A stretch of DNA of 64,000 nt from Pseudeuparius sepicola (GCA_963920635.1 OY987298.1:38533787-38597786), one strand, 5' to 3'. Shown: positions 11,890-25,110, counted from the stretch's first letter. The notes: generated by a model from the letters alone, not told the origin. Translations and numbers: made by a program.

Positions 11890-14028
11890 TAGCTTTATTA
11901 CGATTTGCCTTCTTTCTACGGCAACGAATTGTCTTTGCGTCCAGTATTTAGCAGTTTTATCCCATTAACACAGCTTTTATAGGTAGATTTGTTTGTGATA
12001 ACATGAAATTCCCATGCACATGAAGAAAATGGTATGCCCACTGCACAGACCATTAGATGAATTGCAGGAGAATAACCAGCTGAACAAGCGAAAATTCTAG
12101 ATATTATTTTGGAAGAGTATTTTGTAACGTATGCAAGAATGAAAATAGAAAATTTTGTTTATAGCTCCAAAGCGAACCAATAGTCCTTCATATAAAGAAG
12201 AAACTGAAAAATCTAATGCGTTTTATGCTTACCACTAGCCATGGACTTCAAACCAAAAGGTAGGTATCAAATACTCCTGCTTGCTTTTTATACTTGCTTT
12301 TCTTAAGAAAATGTATGGAAATATGCCATGCGAACTTGTCAAATTAGAGGGATATAACAAACAAATATTATATTTTATTTTGGATATTAAATTCGTTGCA
12401 ACAGACACATTTGCATGTTATTTTACTTTATAAAAGATTCTACAACAATGATGTTTCAACATTAAACCACCGTGCAAATTTGTTTCGTCGTGTGGCGCCA
12501 GTGGCGATCGCTTGAAACAGGGCTATGCACAGGTCTTTAATATAGTTTTGGGCCAGGTAAGACTTGATCGAATGTTTACTTGTCCTACTGTTCTTCAATT
12601 CTAGAAATTATTTTCTCTGAAAGTGATCTTAGTATGGCCTTAAAAAATTGGCGCCTGAGCATCCGAAAAATATAAAGGAGCCTGCTACAAGGTTACATTA
12701 CTCTTTACCAGTAGCGGTTCGTGGTAATTTAAGATGGTTGTTCAATTTTTAATTTGGTGCTCTTTATAGGAGGAAAAACATAATTTACACAATGTCGTAT
12801 ACAGTATTGCGAGAAAGAAATGTCAATTTTTTTTTTAATTTCTGTGACTGTCATTGGCACTATGTGACGCAGATTTCAAAAATGTCCAAAAACGTTCGTG
12901 AATTTAACGATTTCGTTCATATCTTAAAATAATAACAAGTTGCTGGTGGGTATAAACATCAGTAGTTTTATCACACTGAATCGATACAAACCGTGCTTCT
13001 GAAACCTGAGTGTTTTTTACTTATATCTTCTTGACAAACTGTTAAAATAGCATCTAATTCAAAGTCGGTTCATTTTGAACCGATTTTGACGAAGTTTTTT
13101 TTTTACGTTTAAACTTTTTGTTTTCTATGGCACATTCTTGAACAGTATTTATCTCCGGTCGAGGTGATCGATTCTTTTTTATAACCACTCGATTCTCAAA
13201 ATTACGTACGCATTTCTTTTTATAAATTCCACCGAACACGATTCCAACTTTTTTTACATTTACAAATGTATTAAAAACGATTAAAAGATGCCAAAACTAC
13301 GAACACCGAAATCGCAAACACAAAAATACGCCGTGTCGGATACGCGAAGTCTTCTGTTGTAAGCTGAGTGCTGCCCAGAATGATACTAAAAATAGTACAG
13401 GTGCACGTGGCTGCACTGTTTGTTTAACGGATTTGATAATCTCTCTTTCTAACCACAGGCATTCGCGGAAACCTCTCGCGTTCAATCTGGATATCGCTCT
13501 GACACGTACGGAAAAATTTAATATATATTTTTATTGTTATTAATGTGATTTTAAAACACCGTGTTTTTATGAAATTTAATTGGGTGTCCACTGCACAAAT
13601 GAACCAATGTATAAACCGTCGCTGCTCTTTACCTTCCGTATGTTCAATCGGCAAAATTCGTAGGAATTCTATATTGCCACCTTTTCGCCCCTTCTGGACT
13701 TCTGAATTTCAGTCACGATTCTTGCAGCCGGTCGACCACTTAGCACTTAGTGCAGTCGGGAGCGAAATAACATAATTTACATTTCTATTTGTACCCTATA
13801 TGGATTACCATATGGTGCGCTGATTTTCTTTGTTAGTGGGCGGGTGTCGGTTATTTTCGGCGATAGGCGTCGAGCTTAGCTACTTCTTATTGAATACCTC
13901 CACTTAAAATTCACTTAGCAAAATCGTAAGGATTTTTCAAAATTTATTTGCTGAGGTATAGCAACAACAATTTTTCAACACAGAGATAGAGAGTCCTTTT
14001 TAAATAAAATAAAAAAATAAAAAAAAAC
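11890..14028. other. Unassigned AT-rich DNA
   Basis: No element ends, repeats or domains recognised. Short overlapping frames at 13297-13775 on both strands oppose each other and look random. Confidence 0.4.
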
Positions 14029-14092
14029 ACCTTTAAAACAAGCTTGTATTTAAGTCATGTACTAAAACGAATAAACTATGTAAGGGTTTTTG
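14029..14092. repeat. Family F repeat end, left copy
   Basis: Contains the family signature CATGTACTAAAACGAATAAA preceded by AAACAAGCTTGTATTTAAG. The same signature occurs in reverse at 17558-17658, at both ends of the element at 47413-47776, and at 60293-60413. With the copy at 17.6 kb it could form the ends of one 3.6-kb element that was later invaded by a hAT and a mariner-type element. Confidence 0.6.
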
Positions 14093-14778
14093 TAAATTTA
14101 AATATACAGGGTGATTCAGTTTTATTCTGCGACATTTCTACAGGTGGTATAAAACTAAAAAATATCAGCACTTTCTTTGTAACACTTATTTTCCAAATAA
14201 AACATAAAATTCAAGAAGCAATGGTATTTAAAGGTTATTCTTATGATTTATTCATAGTTATTGATTTAAAATTATAAGTTTTCAGTCACTTAATATTTCA
14301 TTCTACGCTGGTTCCTCGAATAGTGTTTTAACCTAAAATATTTAAATAATATTAGCCTCATGTCGATAATAAAATATTATAATAACCTTCTTACCATGCC
14401 ATAGCATGCTTTTCCTTGCTTCTTGAACATTTCTAGTCATGGGAAAATAAGGTAATTCTAATTTCCTTGTTTGTTTACTTTTGTGGGTCGCTACTACAGT
14501 GTTTTGCTTTCTTGGTAACTGTAATAAAGAAAAAAATAATCAGCACATACTTACTCTATTATTATTCACTTTTACAAACTAGGTATATCTCATTTCTGGT
14601 TTTCATATTAAATATTTAATTAAGATTTTTATTGTAATCCATATATTTATAAGTACTATGAGGTCTACAGCATAAACATAAACATTTACTTACCTTTTAT
14701 TGTATTACTATGGGAAGTGGCATATGTTGCATAATCATTTGGTGTTCAGCTCAAAAAGTAATTGCATTTTATATTTAC

Positions 14779-15383
14779 TAGTGATGGGAAGAATCGAATT
14801 AAATAATTCGAATAATTCGATAATAGAATGAATCGATTATTTTCAAATATCTCGAGATAATTTTTTAGTAGTATTAAAATAGTAGCATACGAGTGTACAC
14901 TGTCGAGATCTTACGAATCGAGAGCGAGACGTTGAGTTGAAACGTTGAAACTTGAAACGCCAAATTAATATTACTAAAATCGAAGCCGAAAGCCGAACTC
15001 GAATTCTCCTACCGACTAAGAGAGACAGAAAGTGAGAAGGCTATTAAGTGGAACAGAGAGAAATAGAAAACGCTGGCAAATGCCATGCAAATGCAGACCG
15101 AGACCGTTGGCTGTTGGTTGATATTTTGTTGCGAGTTGCGAGTATAGTAGCGTCTCAATCAACGATAGTAGGTATATTCCCGGTTCATTCGCCAAAAAAA
15201 AACTAGTATCAATATTTAGAATATATATTCGAAATCGGTTGACCGAACACCGAACCGACCGAGACATAAATAAAAAAAACGATATATAATTCGATTAATA
15301 TCTCGAATTATTATTTCGATTATGAAACACTCAATGTTACTAATATCTCGATTATGAAAATATCCCGATTATTCCCATCACTA
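14779..15383. mobile_element. hAT element, non-autonomous, 605 bp
   Basis: The ends are TAGTGATGGGAAGAATCG and the complement of TAGTGATGGGAATAATCG, a typical hAT terminus. They are flanked by a perfect 8-bp target duplication ATATTTAC at 14771-14778 and 15384-15391. Subterminal regions are dense in ATTCGA and TAATCGA motifs on both sides, as expected for transposase-binding repeats. No transposase frame remains; the 83-codon frame inside has no recognisable domain. Confidence 0.92.
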
Positions 15384-15452
15384 ATATTTACATTCTTCAA
15401 ATATTTCAATCAATTTTCGTTTTATAGGTTATCAAATTCAGATGTCAAAACA

Positions 15453-15549
15453 GTACCTCTTCTTCTTTTTGTTTGGTTGTTGCTTTTGTGGTCAATTGAG
15501 TCTTAGTTCAAATGGAACTGTCATGTCACAAAACAAAAAGAAGAGGAGG
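15453..15549. repeat. Short inverted repeat
   Basis: CCTCTTCTTCTTTTTGTTT near 15457 is answered by the imperfect complement AAACAAAAAGAAGAGGAGG near 15530, with a ~55-bp spacer. It may be a very small foldback element or a chance purine/pyrimidine inverted pair. Confidence 0.5.
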
Positions 15550-15947
15550 GCACTAACTTCATAGCAAAGTTTTTATATCGGTTAAAATGTATTTATAGAT
15601 CGAATTCTTCGCTTTTAAGACACATAAATTTTGAGATTTGCCTCGAAGAGAAGTTTTGGTGTTGCGTTATTATTTTACGTATCGACATTGTCGGATTTTT
15701 CCAAAGTTCTCTAGTTAAGTCAGTGTAGTATGATTTTTCATTGACTTATCCGTTGTACGGGAGATAAACGAGCAAATCAAAAGAAATTACTGCCATCCGA
15801 TCAACACCTCAAGGTATATAAAAAGATTTTTTTCTAGTTAACTTTTTTTACTGCAATGATGTTTTTTTTTATAACTTGTCATTCTTTTATTATTATATTT
15901 GAAGCTGAATACCGGTGAATTGCAACATGTGTTTCTTTCCCCATAGG

Positions 15948-16130
15948 CTGTTTCTGGTACCTGCCAGTAGTTTCTGGTACCTGCCAATTGTGTCTGGTAT
16001 CTACCGATTGTTGCGGTGCAGACCAATTGCTTTGACTCCTGCCAATTGCTGTCTTTGGTTCCTGTCAACGGTTTGGTTGCTGTTTGGCTTCTGCCGATCG
16101 CACGTTCTTGCTGCTGGTCAAGACCTTCTC
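15948..16130. repeat. Degenerate minisatellite, unit about 20 bp
   Basis: Repeats of TTTCTGGTACCTGCCAATTG-like units run for about 180 bp. The first three are clear (near 15951, 15970, 15990) and later ones are progressively diverged. The open frame across it (15915-16217 plus) simply follows the repeat. Confidence 0.65.
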
Positions 16131-16586
16131 TTTGGTAGTCACAGTGTAAGCGTACGATTAATTTTTGTATATTTTGATTACCATGGGTGTTGCACAAACC
16201 CGGGATTTTGTTATTAAATTTAAATATTAAGGTTCATGTTACTATTTAATTGCTACATAAATTGGCGAGTAACAGAAAGGTCTAATGCATTTTGGCATTG
16301 TACCGCATTTACTGCATTAATTGACATTTTGTAATTTACGACTTAACATATAATAAATTCATGTGTATGTGCTGAAAAGGTGTCTCATTTTTGAAGTGCA
16401 AGATTAACAAGAATTCACCGTCTCCACTCAGCTACCAAGTGCATCGCGTTATACTACCCGTTCCCAAGGCGGTGCACTATAATTTTTTTTGGAACAGACC
16501 ATATATCTTATTTAACATCTTTCCACCTAATAATATCGTTTCATCTTCTATAAACGATATTATTTTAAGGCCTCATAAAAAAGCTA

Positions 16587-17545
16587 CAGGGTGTTACAAA
16601 TGTAAGAAATATGTGGACTTCACTGAATATTTACCAAACTAGTTGAGATATTTAAGTCATATTTGGTACACGTTATAACGACATGGGATGGCATAAAACC
16701 TGTTAATATGAAACACCTGGAACAACCAGTGGCGTAGAAGTGGGTAATTTAGTATAATTGTTTTTAGAAAAAATTAACCACCTTGTATAGCAATCAAATT
16801 TATTCAATTTTTTTATGTAAATTTTAATTGTAAACAAAAACGTTCTCTTAGCATTTTTTCATATGTGTTATGGTTTCATAGCAAATTTGATTTTTTTCGT
16901 ATTATTTCTAGGTAGGTATTTCTGAAAAATTAACTTAAAAATTCGCTCCATAGGTAAGACTCAAAGTAGAAAAAATGTGTTTTTTACTTTAAATACAATA
17001 ACTTTTCCCAATAAACTTACCTATTCAAGGTCTTACTTTTCAAGTTACAAGAACATTATTGTATCTTCCTTAAATATGTTTTAGACCCCGTATCTTCAAA
17101 AGTAGAGCCTTAAATAGGTAAGTTTATTGGAAAAAGTTACTTTATTTAAAGTATCAAACACAATATTTTTACTTTAAGTGTTACTTATGGAGCAAATTTT
17201 TTTAGATAATTTTCAGAAATACCCCGAAATAATACAAAAAAATCAAATTTGCCAGGAAACCATGACATACACGAAAAATTAACAGGATGACATTTTTGTT
17301 TAAAATTAAAATATACATAATAAATTGAATACATTTTATTGCTATACAAGGTGGTTCATTTTTTTTTTCTAAAAACAATTGTACTAATTATCTACTTCTA
17401 CGCCACTGGTTGTTCAAAGTGTTTGATATTAACAGGTTTTATTCTAACCTATGCCGTTATGACGTGTACCAAATATAACTTAAATATCTCAACTAGTTTG
17501 GTAAATATTCAAAGTCCACATATTTTTTACAAATTTCATACCCTG
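16587..17545. mobile_element. TA-flanked palindromic element related to the 28.3-kb transposon, 959 bp
   Basis: The ends CAGGGTGTTAC and GTATGAAATTTG..CCCTG lie beside TA. Arms of about 450 bases are reverse complements meeting near 17065. Each arm carries GTTGAGATATTTAAGTCA followed about 90 bases later by CCAGTGGCGTAGAAGTGGG. The same order of boxes, diverged, occurs in the inverted repeats of the transposon at 28278-30823 (GTGGAGATATTTAAACCA, CCAGTGGTGGAGTTATGGG), so the two families are related. No coding sequence. Confidence 0.85.
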
Positions 17546-17557
17546 TAACTTTTTTAT

Positions 17558-17658
17558 AATGTTGCAGTTTGGCATTGAACAACCGTAACGAAAACCCAAA
17601 CTTATTTTATTCGTTTTAGTACATGGCTTAAGTAAAAGTTTGTTAGAAAGAAGGTTTT
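17558..17658. repeat. Family F repeat end, right copy
   Basis: Carries the family signature in reverse (TTTATTCGTTTTAGTACATG) and GGCATTGAACAACCGTAACG, matching 47680-47770. It begins about 12 bases after the palindromic element that precedes it. Confidence 0.6.
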
Positions 17659-17679
17659 TTTTATTTTTTATTTTACTTT

Positions 17680-17960
17680 ATGCTTTCCATCTCTGATAAA
17701 CATGTTATCTTGGGGCGGCCTCTAATTTGGATTTAGTATGACGTCACTCACCTTAGAAAAAGGTAATCCGCCATTTTAGAGCGGAAGCCATTCTGAATAA
17801 ATTACAATATCGAGTATTATTGTCGCCCGCACCCGCACCAACAGTGTGTACACAATTTCAGCTCAATCGGTTGGGTGGAACTAGGTTAAAATTCAGTTGC
17901 AAGATTTAACCATTACATACTTAATCTAACACGAAAAGCAATTTGCTTGTAAAAACTTAT
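17680..17960. repeat. Possible retroposon 3' fragment
   Basis: The phrase TTTCAGCTCAATCGGTTGGG and the GC-richer context look like the 3' untranslated part of a non-LTR element, but there is no coding sequence and no tail that I can define. Confidence 0.2.
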
Positions 17961-17989
17961 ACTTTTATAATCATTTATATAAAATTAAA

Positions 17990-18070
17990 TTGCTCCTCCC
18001 CCGCACAAGCATGTAGTTGCTTCTAGTTTGGAGTATTGTTAGGGTGAGAATTATTATTATTATTATTATA
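17990..18070 (+). repeat. Small repeat with ATT tail, copy 1
   Basis: GCTCCTCCC..CACAAGCATGTAGTTGCTTCT followed by GGGTGAGA and then (ATT)n. A diverged copy with the same order and the same ATT tail is at 46558-46638. The tail of a simple repeat after a short body is what a SINE or LINE 3' end shows. Confidence 0.5.
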
Positions 18071-18074
18071 TCGA

Positions 18075-21000
18075 AGACCCTGTATTTTCGTTGCAAAAGT
18101 TTTGATTTATTTTTCGAATTTTCTAGCTGCGAATTGATAGCTTTACTTGGGGGTGCAGACGTGTTAGTGTTAGTCCTGATGAGTACAATATAGTTGCAAC
18201 AGGACAAAAATCACAAAATTTGATTTGACATAATGCTACAATCCGTACATTTTAGAAGATATGAAAAAGGGGAAAATACATTCAAACTTGAGCACCGAAA
18301 CCATTCAGCAGTACTGTATGTGGAAGTCATTTTATTTCTATCGATCATCGATAATAAATCCTGGATCAACCCAAGATCAATGAAGAGAGCATTTTGGATG
18401 AGGCCATGGGAATACTGACAATAATTTGAACGCAAGCGGTGACATACGGGGAAACGCCAACCACATTATCTGACAGCAACAATGCCAGTAAGCAAAATGA
18501 CATGTTTGATCCTGCAAAAAGTGATGGGAGCTTTTTTAATTAATATTAGGAAACCGGCTAGTTCGTGCGGGCGATATCATTAAAGAAAAAACTGACAAAT
18601 TTACCGATGCTCGTGCCGAGCCGGTCTAAATAAGGCCTTCATCCAGGGAGGGAGGAAGAAGTAATTGGCATTATTTATGAGACGTGAGAGGTCGCCTTTG
18701 CTTTATGCGTGGCGAAATATAATCGTATAAAAAATGATGGTTGTTAGAGAAAGTTAGTGGGACTGTAATTTGAGAACGCAGCTGCACGAACTTGGTTACA
18801 AAGCAAAAATAAGGAAATTTTACACTAAAACCACCTGTAGAACAATTCCTCCAAATATATGCACAACATTATGGAGCACAATGGTGTACAGTATACATTG
18901 CTTTAATTTCAAGACAAACGGAATAAATGAAAAATTCACAAATTTTATTTTATGTATTTTTATTTTATCTTCTAATTCGTGAGGCAATTTAACGTTTTTG
19001 CACAGTTGCAGAGGGAATTTTAAGCCCTTTAAAATTGCGATCACAGTTTATCAGCAGTTTTCGTTCGTTAACTAAATTGGCGATGTTAAAAATAAGACGC
19101 ATGGTTGCTTTTGAAAAAAAAAACTAGACCTTTATCCATTCACAATTTTACCCCCCATCATCCATACAGACCCATCCTTGGGATAAATGAAACAAATACA
19201 GGGTGTCTATTGATGGAGATATATTGACAAATATGCATTTTGAGAACTTGATTTGAAAGAAAAAATTGCAATTTTTGAAAATGACATATTTGAAATCTTA
19301 GCTACCTTTGAAAGTTCGGTTAAGTAAACTACAGTTATCGATTTAATTAATTGGACAACACACTTACAGTGCAAATCTTTGAAACTTGCCACAAAGAATC
19401 TGCATCTCGCACATTTCTAAATTTTTTTGTCAGTTAATGAAGTCGCTAACTCTAGTTTATTTAGGTGAACTATCAAAACATTTTGCTAAGCCTTGGAAAT
19501 TTTCATACTTTTTCCAAAAAATATAAATCAAACTAGGGCAAGGCATATGTAGCGCTTGTGATATATCGATTGAAAGTGCATAAAACAGGTTATTTTTTGA
19601 CGCCATAGCCTGCCATAATTAAATAACATGTTTTAAGTGCTAAGAGAGCAGCTAGCTATATTAAACCGTGGCTTTTTCCCATATTCCGATAGAGTAGGCT
19701 TAAATCAGTCAGATATGAACACAGATTTCAGAAAGACATTTTTTCGGTAATTCTTAATTTTTGGGTTGCTCAAAAATATCTCAGAATACTTTTTCCATTG
19801 CTCCATGAATTTAATATGTATAATATGAATTGGTTTTTACACGAGGCTAGCCCATCAACAAGGCAATTTTTTAAAATAAAGTTCTCCAAAAAATGTAGAT
19901 TAAGGCGTTTTATTCTAATAATCGAATCGCTTTACTGGTTTATGCCATTATTCCCGAAACATGTTGAGTCGTATCCCGAACATAGCCACATTGGCTTATT
20001 CTATTATAGAAAGTTCTTAAATTATGTAAGCGTCGCGCTATCTCTCTAAAATCTCCCCTGTACTTTCATTCTAAAGAGTGCAGGTACTTACATAAAGGAC
20101 TCAAATTACCCGCCGGTATTGCAGTTTGCGCGAAATTCGATAGCGGCATATGGTCGAAATTGGAATTGAAAAGAGTTATTACCTACCGCGGGCGACACGA
20201 AAATAGCGTTTTGTGAGGCATTGTTGAGACAAATGCGACTGAAATTGTTGTGTTGAAAGGAGAATGTAAACAATGTTTCGAGAAATTACGGACATATGCC
20301 TAAGTGTCCGTAACATTTCCTTCCCACAGAATAGGTATATTTACATTAATTCGTAGGGTTTCGACCAGTGAGTGTCCCCTAAGTTTTTCTTTACAATTTA
20401 TCTTGTAATTTACAACACCAATATTACTTGAAACAACTACCCCAGCAATAACTATTGTCCAGCCCCAGCATTAAGTTCTATCGACTGCAATGAACTCGTA
20501 GGAAGATAATATAAGCACGCAGGCATAGAAAATATAATAGCTAGGCCATTAGCCTTTTATTTTCTTGGGTATATGTCAGCAATAACGAAAACACCACATT
20601 CCTTTCTCCAAGATTTGTTCACAATAATGAATGTAAAGTGAATTTCTATTTCCGTTGTTTCAAGTGATATTTGAATTGCCCAAAATAATAGAAACTGGTG
20701 TGTCAAGTGTGAAACACCCTGTAAAAGACAGAGATCTGGCACCGGGTGTTTTAAAAAAGTGTTTTGTGGCACCCACCGCTGTCATCCATAATATTTAGGA
20801 AAAATTTCAACTGTAAACCAGTTTCGCGGGTATTCGGTCCGCAAAGGAAAGGTTAATGATAATAATTGAACGCATGTATGCGGTACATTGAAATATTGAC
20901 AGCAATTATTAATATACCAACAGTTTATTCCCAGCACATTTTAATTAAACACTATAAAAATCGCCTTTCGTCGGCAATTCATTACAGGGAAGTATTTATT

Positions 21001-21604
21001 AGTCGGAGAAATCGATTTTAAAACTCTTTCGTTAAACAGCATAATTGATATCCTGCAACAAAACTAAACGGGTATTAATAAAATATACAATACGGCTCAT
21101 AAAAAGGTGGGATGAGTAGAGGGTTGATTGTAAAAGTGTAAACACGAGTTTTTTTGCAGGTTGCCCGCAGCCTCCATATTTAAAATAAGAGTGCAACAGT
21201 TTTTTATACACCGTAAGTGTTTATATCTCAGATCAGTGGCTTATATATAGAAATTTATTTCGGGGTAAATTACAATATTGCACACAAAATCTTACAATAT
21301 ACAAACCTAAAGCCCAACTCGGCTCTAACGAACCTCTATAAGATAAATTTGCGCAATTGCAGAATCATTTTGAAGCTTGCGAACTATACAGTGTCCTCCA
21401 AAAAGTTCGCATCATAGGGGGGAAATTTTTAATTAACGTTTTATTTTGAAATTTAATTTTGGGGTTATCTTTTGCTTTAAAAAAGATGAAAAATGAGCTA
21501 CTCAAGCGTGGTTATGTGACTTTTGTTGTTTTTCAATTTTACGTAAGTGTAGCAAATTTAAACGCTATACTAAAATATTTAGTTTTTTGCCAATTTTTAA
21601 TATT
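18075..21604. other. Mostly unassigned DNA with stray element ends
   Basis: A mariner-type terminus TA-CAGGGTGTCTATTG starts near 19198, and GTGAAACACCCTGTAA lies near 20710; I could not show that they belong together. The stretch at about 20820-21110 is non-repetitive and rich in homeobox-like TAATTA/ATTAAT motifs. No gene recognised. Confidence 0.35.
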
Positions 21605-22431
21605 CAGTGTGGTCATTTAAGTGTGCAACATATGGGATTTTTTTTTATTAATTGCACAACGAAAATACAAATTCCCGAAAGTTGGTGCATGTTCGATAAT
21701 CATATTAGGCGCACTTAGAATGGTTGCAAGTCAAACAGCATACAGGGTAGGTCAAAAATTATAAAAATTTTACAAGAGTAAAGTACCCTTATTTCAGAAA
21801 ATTCAGCAAAATGTTATTAAGAAAAGTTGTCTAGAATTAAAAGCTATGCCTAAATAATATTCACCTTAAACAATTTCATAAATCAATCAAAATTATATCA
21901 ATTTCGCATAACTTTGTTCAAATTCAAGCATATTTGTAAAATTGACGTAGATTTTTCATTTTTTAGGGAATCACAAACTTCATGTTTGTTGCAATGATAT
22001 TAAACAAAACTTTAAAATTTCGCAATAATCCTTCTGAACAAGGTAAAACATTAGTAATGATAATGTGTTCATTAAAGAACTCTCATTTAAGGTGCAAAAT
22101 TTTTATTTTAAATGTTTACTAAGAAACTGTAGAAATTAATTGACGAAATTTTTTTTCTCTTAGTAGGCCATGTTTTGGTATTTAGGCATAGCTTTTAATT
22201 CTAAACAACTTTTCTTAATAACCTATTGCTGAATTTTTTGAAATAAGGGTACTTTACTCTTGTTCAATTTTCATATTTTTTTACCTAGCCTGTATGCTGT
22301 TTAACTTGCAACCATTCTAATCGCACCTAATATGACTATTGAATATGCATCAACTTTCGGCAATGTTTGTATTTTGGTTGTGCAATTAATAAAAAAAGTC
22401 CCATATGTTACACACTTAAATGACCACACTG
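21605..22431. mobile_element. Palindromic element with CAGTGTGGTCATTTAAG ends, 827 bp
   Basis: The first ~300 and last ~300 bases are diverged reverse complements, starting CAGTGTGGTCATTTAAGTGTG at both ends. Shared internal landmarks are TAAAGTACCCTTATTTC, AAAAGTTGTCTAGAATT and AAAGCTATGCCTAAATA. The terminus resembles Tc1-type elements, but the flanks are not TA on both sides. No coding sequence remains. Confidence 0.8.
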
Positions 22432-22804
22432 TTTATGAAATTTCTGAAAAGTTTAAAATTCGAAACTTCGAGAAAACTATTTTACATCACTAGCTTTATC
22501 ATTCTATTAATTTTTTATTACTAATTACCGATAAAAATATAGGTATTTTTTAAAAGAAAATGATATTTATGCTTTAAAATTCTGTTACGTTTGTTGCAAA
22601 GTTGATGTACCGTCTAGCATTTGGGGTATAAATTTAGTTGCATTACGTTTCCTAGTTCTAAATTGATGCCAAAATAAGAATAAATTAAAATATCATCAAA
22701 CTATTTTACGTATCTAAGCAAAATTCTTGACTTTTATGGAACAAATAATTATTACCTTTAAGTTTATTTTCACATTAATCGATAGTTTTCTGATATTTTC
22801 TTTT

Positions 22805-23600
22805 TAGTTTTGCAGGTCCATCATTTTAGTGCATCATTTCATTTGCAAACAAGAGTGATAATGATAAAATCAACCATGTGCGTTGAAATTGGCAAAACGT
22901 GCCCCAGAATACCTGTTAACTACAACAGTAGTTGGAAGATAAAATTTTCACCTACCGCTTTCAAATGTTACAGATCAACTGTACATTCAAAATGAAAAAA
23001 AAAAAAGCCAAATGGGCATTGCTCAGGATGTCAATATTTTTTCCAATTCAATCTTTTCCATTTTAAAAGGGAATACTTTTTGGTACATTGTTCATAGTGA
23101 TTTTTTCTCCATTAAATGGGCACGGTTAATTTTAAGGCGGTGTGTGAAAATTTTATTTTTCAAATGTTAGAGTTAACATGTGTATTGGTTTGGGGCACGT
23201 TTTACAGAGTTCAACGCAAACGGTTGATTCTATCGTTATGGAACAAGTATACACTTTTGCTGGCAAATGAAAAGATGCACTGAAATGATGAACCTGCAAG
23301 ACCAAAAAGGTAATTTCAAAAAAGTCACGAGTAAAAGCAAGGTCCAAAAACAGCTGTGAGATTGACATTTTCCGCATATTTTCCATCCCCATAAACACAA
23401 ATTTCAGTTTAACAGCTTGATTATTTTGGGAGATATTGCCATAATCCATTTTCAAAAAAGTGTTACAATGCTCTTAGTAGCTTATCTTATCTTAGTAACT
23501 ATTGAGATCTGCCCCTAGTTGTTAAGCTCAATCGTAATATTTTGACGTCCCCTACATTCTCCCGTGAGATTGTATTTTTTTAAGCAGAAACTTTAAAAGT
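22805..23600. mobile_element. Family B element, inverted-repeat copy
   Basis: The left part (about 22805-22925, plus) has TTTTAGTGCATCATTTCATT and GGCAAAACGTGCCCC; the right part (about 23155-23475, minus) carries the complement of these boxes plus the outer AATATCTCCCAAAATAATCA box. Between them is unrelated AT-rich spacer. The outer termini are not clear. Confidence 0.65.
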
Positions 23601-24666
23601 TCTACGTTACTTGCCGCTTATATGGTAATTTAAAAAAAATTGTAATTTTAGAATACCTACAACTACATGCCTTTTACCTACTTCACATCAGTCGCCTAAA
23701 CGAATGAAAATTCAATATTTTTGGAAACTAAGGAAGAATGGACGATAAAAAAGAAGCTGTCAAATTCTTATGTAACGTAGAATGATAAATAAATATACCA
23801 GTGTTATTTATTTTTATTTATTTCAATGTACTGGGTGACTCATCACGTTTTGTACCCCACCTTTTCGAACAAAAATGTTAGTAGGTATGTACCTAAATTA
23901 GGTTTCTTCTATAAGTCATCAGGATTTTTTATTAGCTGTAACAATTAAGCAATGCACAGTGGGAAAAAAATACTTGGGTAGGTAACCCAAGTATTATGTA
24001 TATAATTACATTTTTAAACTCCATGATAAATTTTAAATATATTTATGAACGATAATCTATATCTAAATTTAACTGTTTTAAGGTTTTAATAATTATTAGA
24101 TGAAATATGATAATATGAATGTGTTTAATCAAATTTTATAGTTTACATTTTAATGATTAAGGTTTAATAAAATGTTTTAATGTTTTAATATATTATGTAA
24201 TACACAAAATATACCTATGTGTTTTATGAATAAAAAAATGAGTTTTAATGGTATGACATTTTTATTAAATTTAAAAAGTACAGCATTTACGTGTCTTTCT
24301 AGATGAAAATTTGCCATAGGTGCACTTGCAGCGAATGTGTACAATTTATTTACTGTTATTATTCTTATAAAAATCAATGTAAAATAAAATTACTTGTATC
24401 TGCTATTTTCAATACTAAGGGACTTGCGTAAGATGCGAGGTATGTGATTTTTTTTAAATAAATAAATGCCTAGGTCGTACCTACCTACAGAGTAGAATAT
24501 ATTTATACGACTGGGAACGGGTATCGGCTTTTGCAAAATCCCAAAAAGTAGATCCTGCTCGCTTCTCCACATAATTATGTCACCGCACGCCACTGATTTG
24601 TATTTAGTTATAACTAACTCTTCATGTCAAAGTAAATATACAAAAACTAATTATGTTCATATAGTA

Positions 24667-24730
24667 GCACAGACCTATATAGCTAGCGAAGCACAGACCT
24701 ATATAGCTAGCGAAGCTATATAGGTCTGTG
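24667..24730. repeat. 24-bp tandem duplication followed by a perfect hairpin
   Basis: A 24-base unit starting GCACAGACCTATATAGC occurs twice in a row (24667-24690, 24691-24714). It is followed by GCTATATAGGTCTGTG, the complement of 16 bases of the unit, giving a 16-bp stem with the 7-base loop TAGCGAA. Confidence 0.85.
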
Positions 24731-24774
24731 ATAGTAGCTAACTATTATTTTATACCTTTTTTTCTTTTAAAACT

Positions 24775-25110
24775 GAAAGTGATATCGTAGAAAAAATTAT
24801 TGCTGGCAAATGAAAAGATGCGCTACACTGATGAACTTGCAAAGTCAAAAAGTTAAAAGTAAAAGCACGATCCAAAAACAGCGCAAGTGAGATACGTATA
24901 GAAATTGACATTTTCAGCTTACTTTTCATCCCCAAAAACACAACGGTGCCAAATTTCAGTTCAGCAGCTTGATTATTTTGACAGATATTAGGTACCATAA
25001 TTCATTTTCAAAAAAAATCTACAATGCCCTGTATCTCAGTAACTATTGAGATTCGACCCGTAGTTGTTACGCTCGATTGTATTATTTTGTCCCAAAATGT
25101 ACGCAGTTGC
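24775..25110 (-). mobile_element. Family B element, single arm
   Basis: On the minus strand it holds the family boxes in order, including TTTTGACTTTGCAAGTTCAT, the diverged TGCATC box and the outer CCCAAAATAATACAATCGAG part. The opposite arm is absent. Confidence 0.6.
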
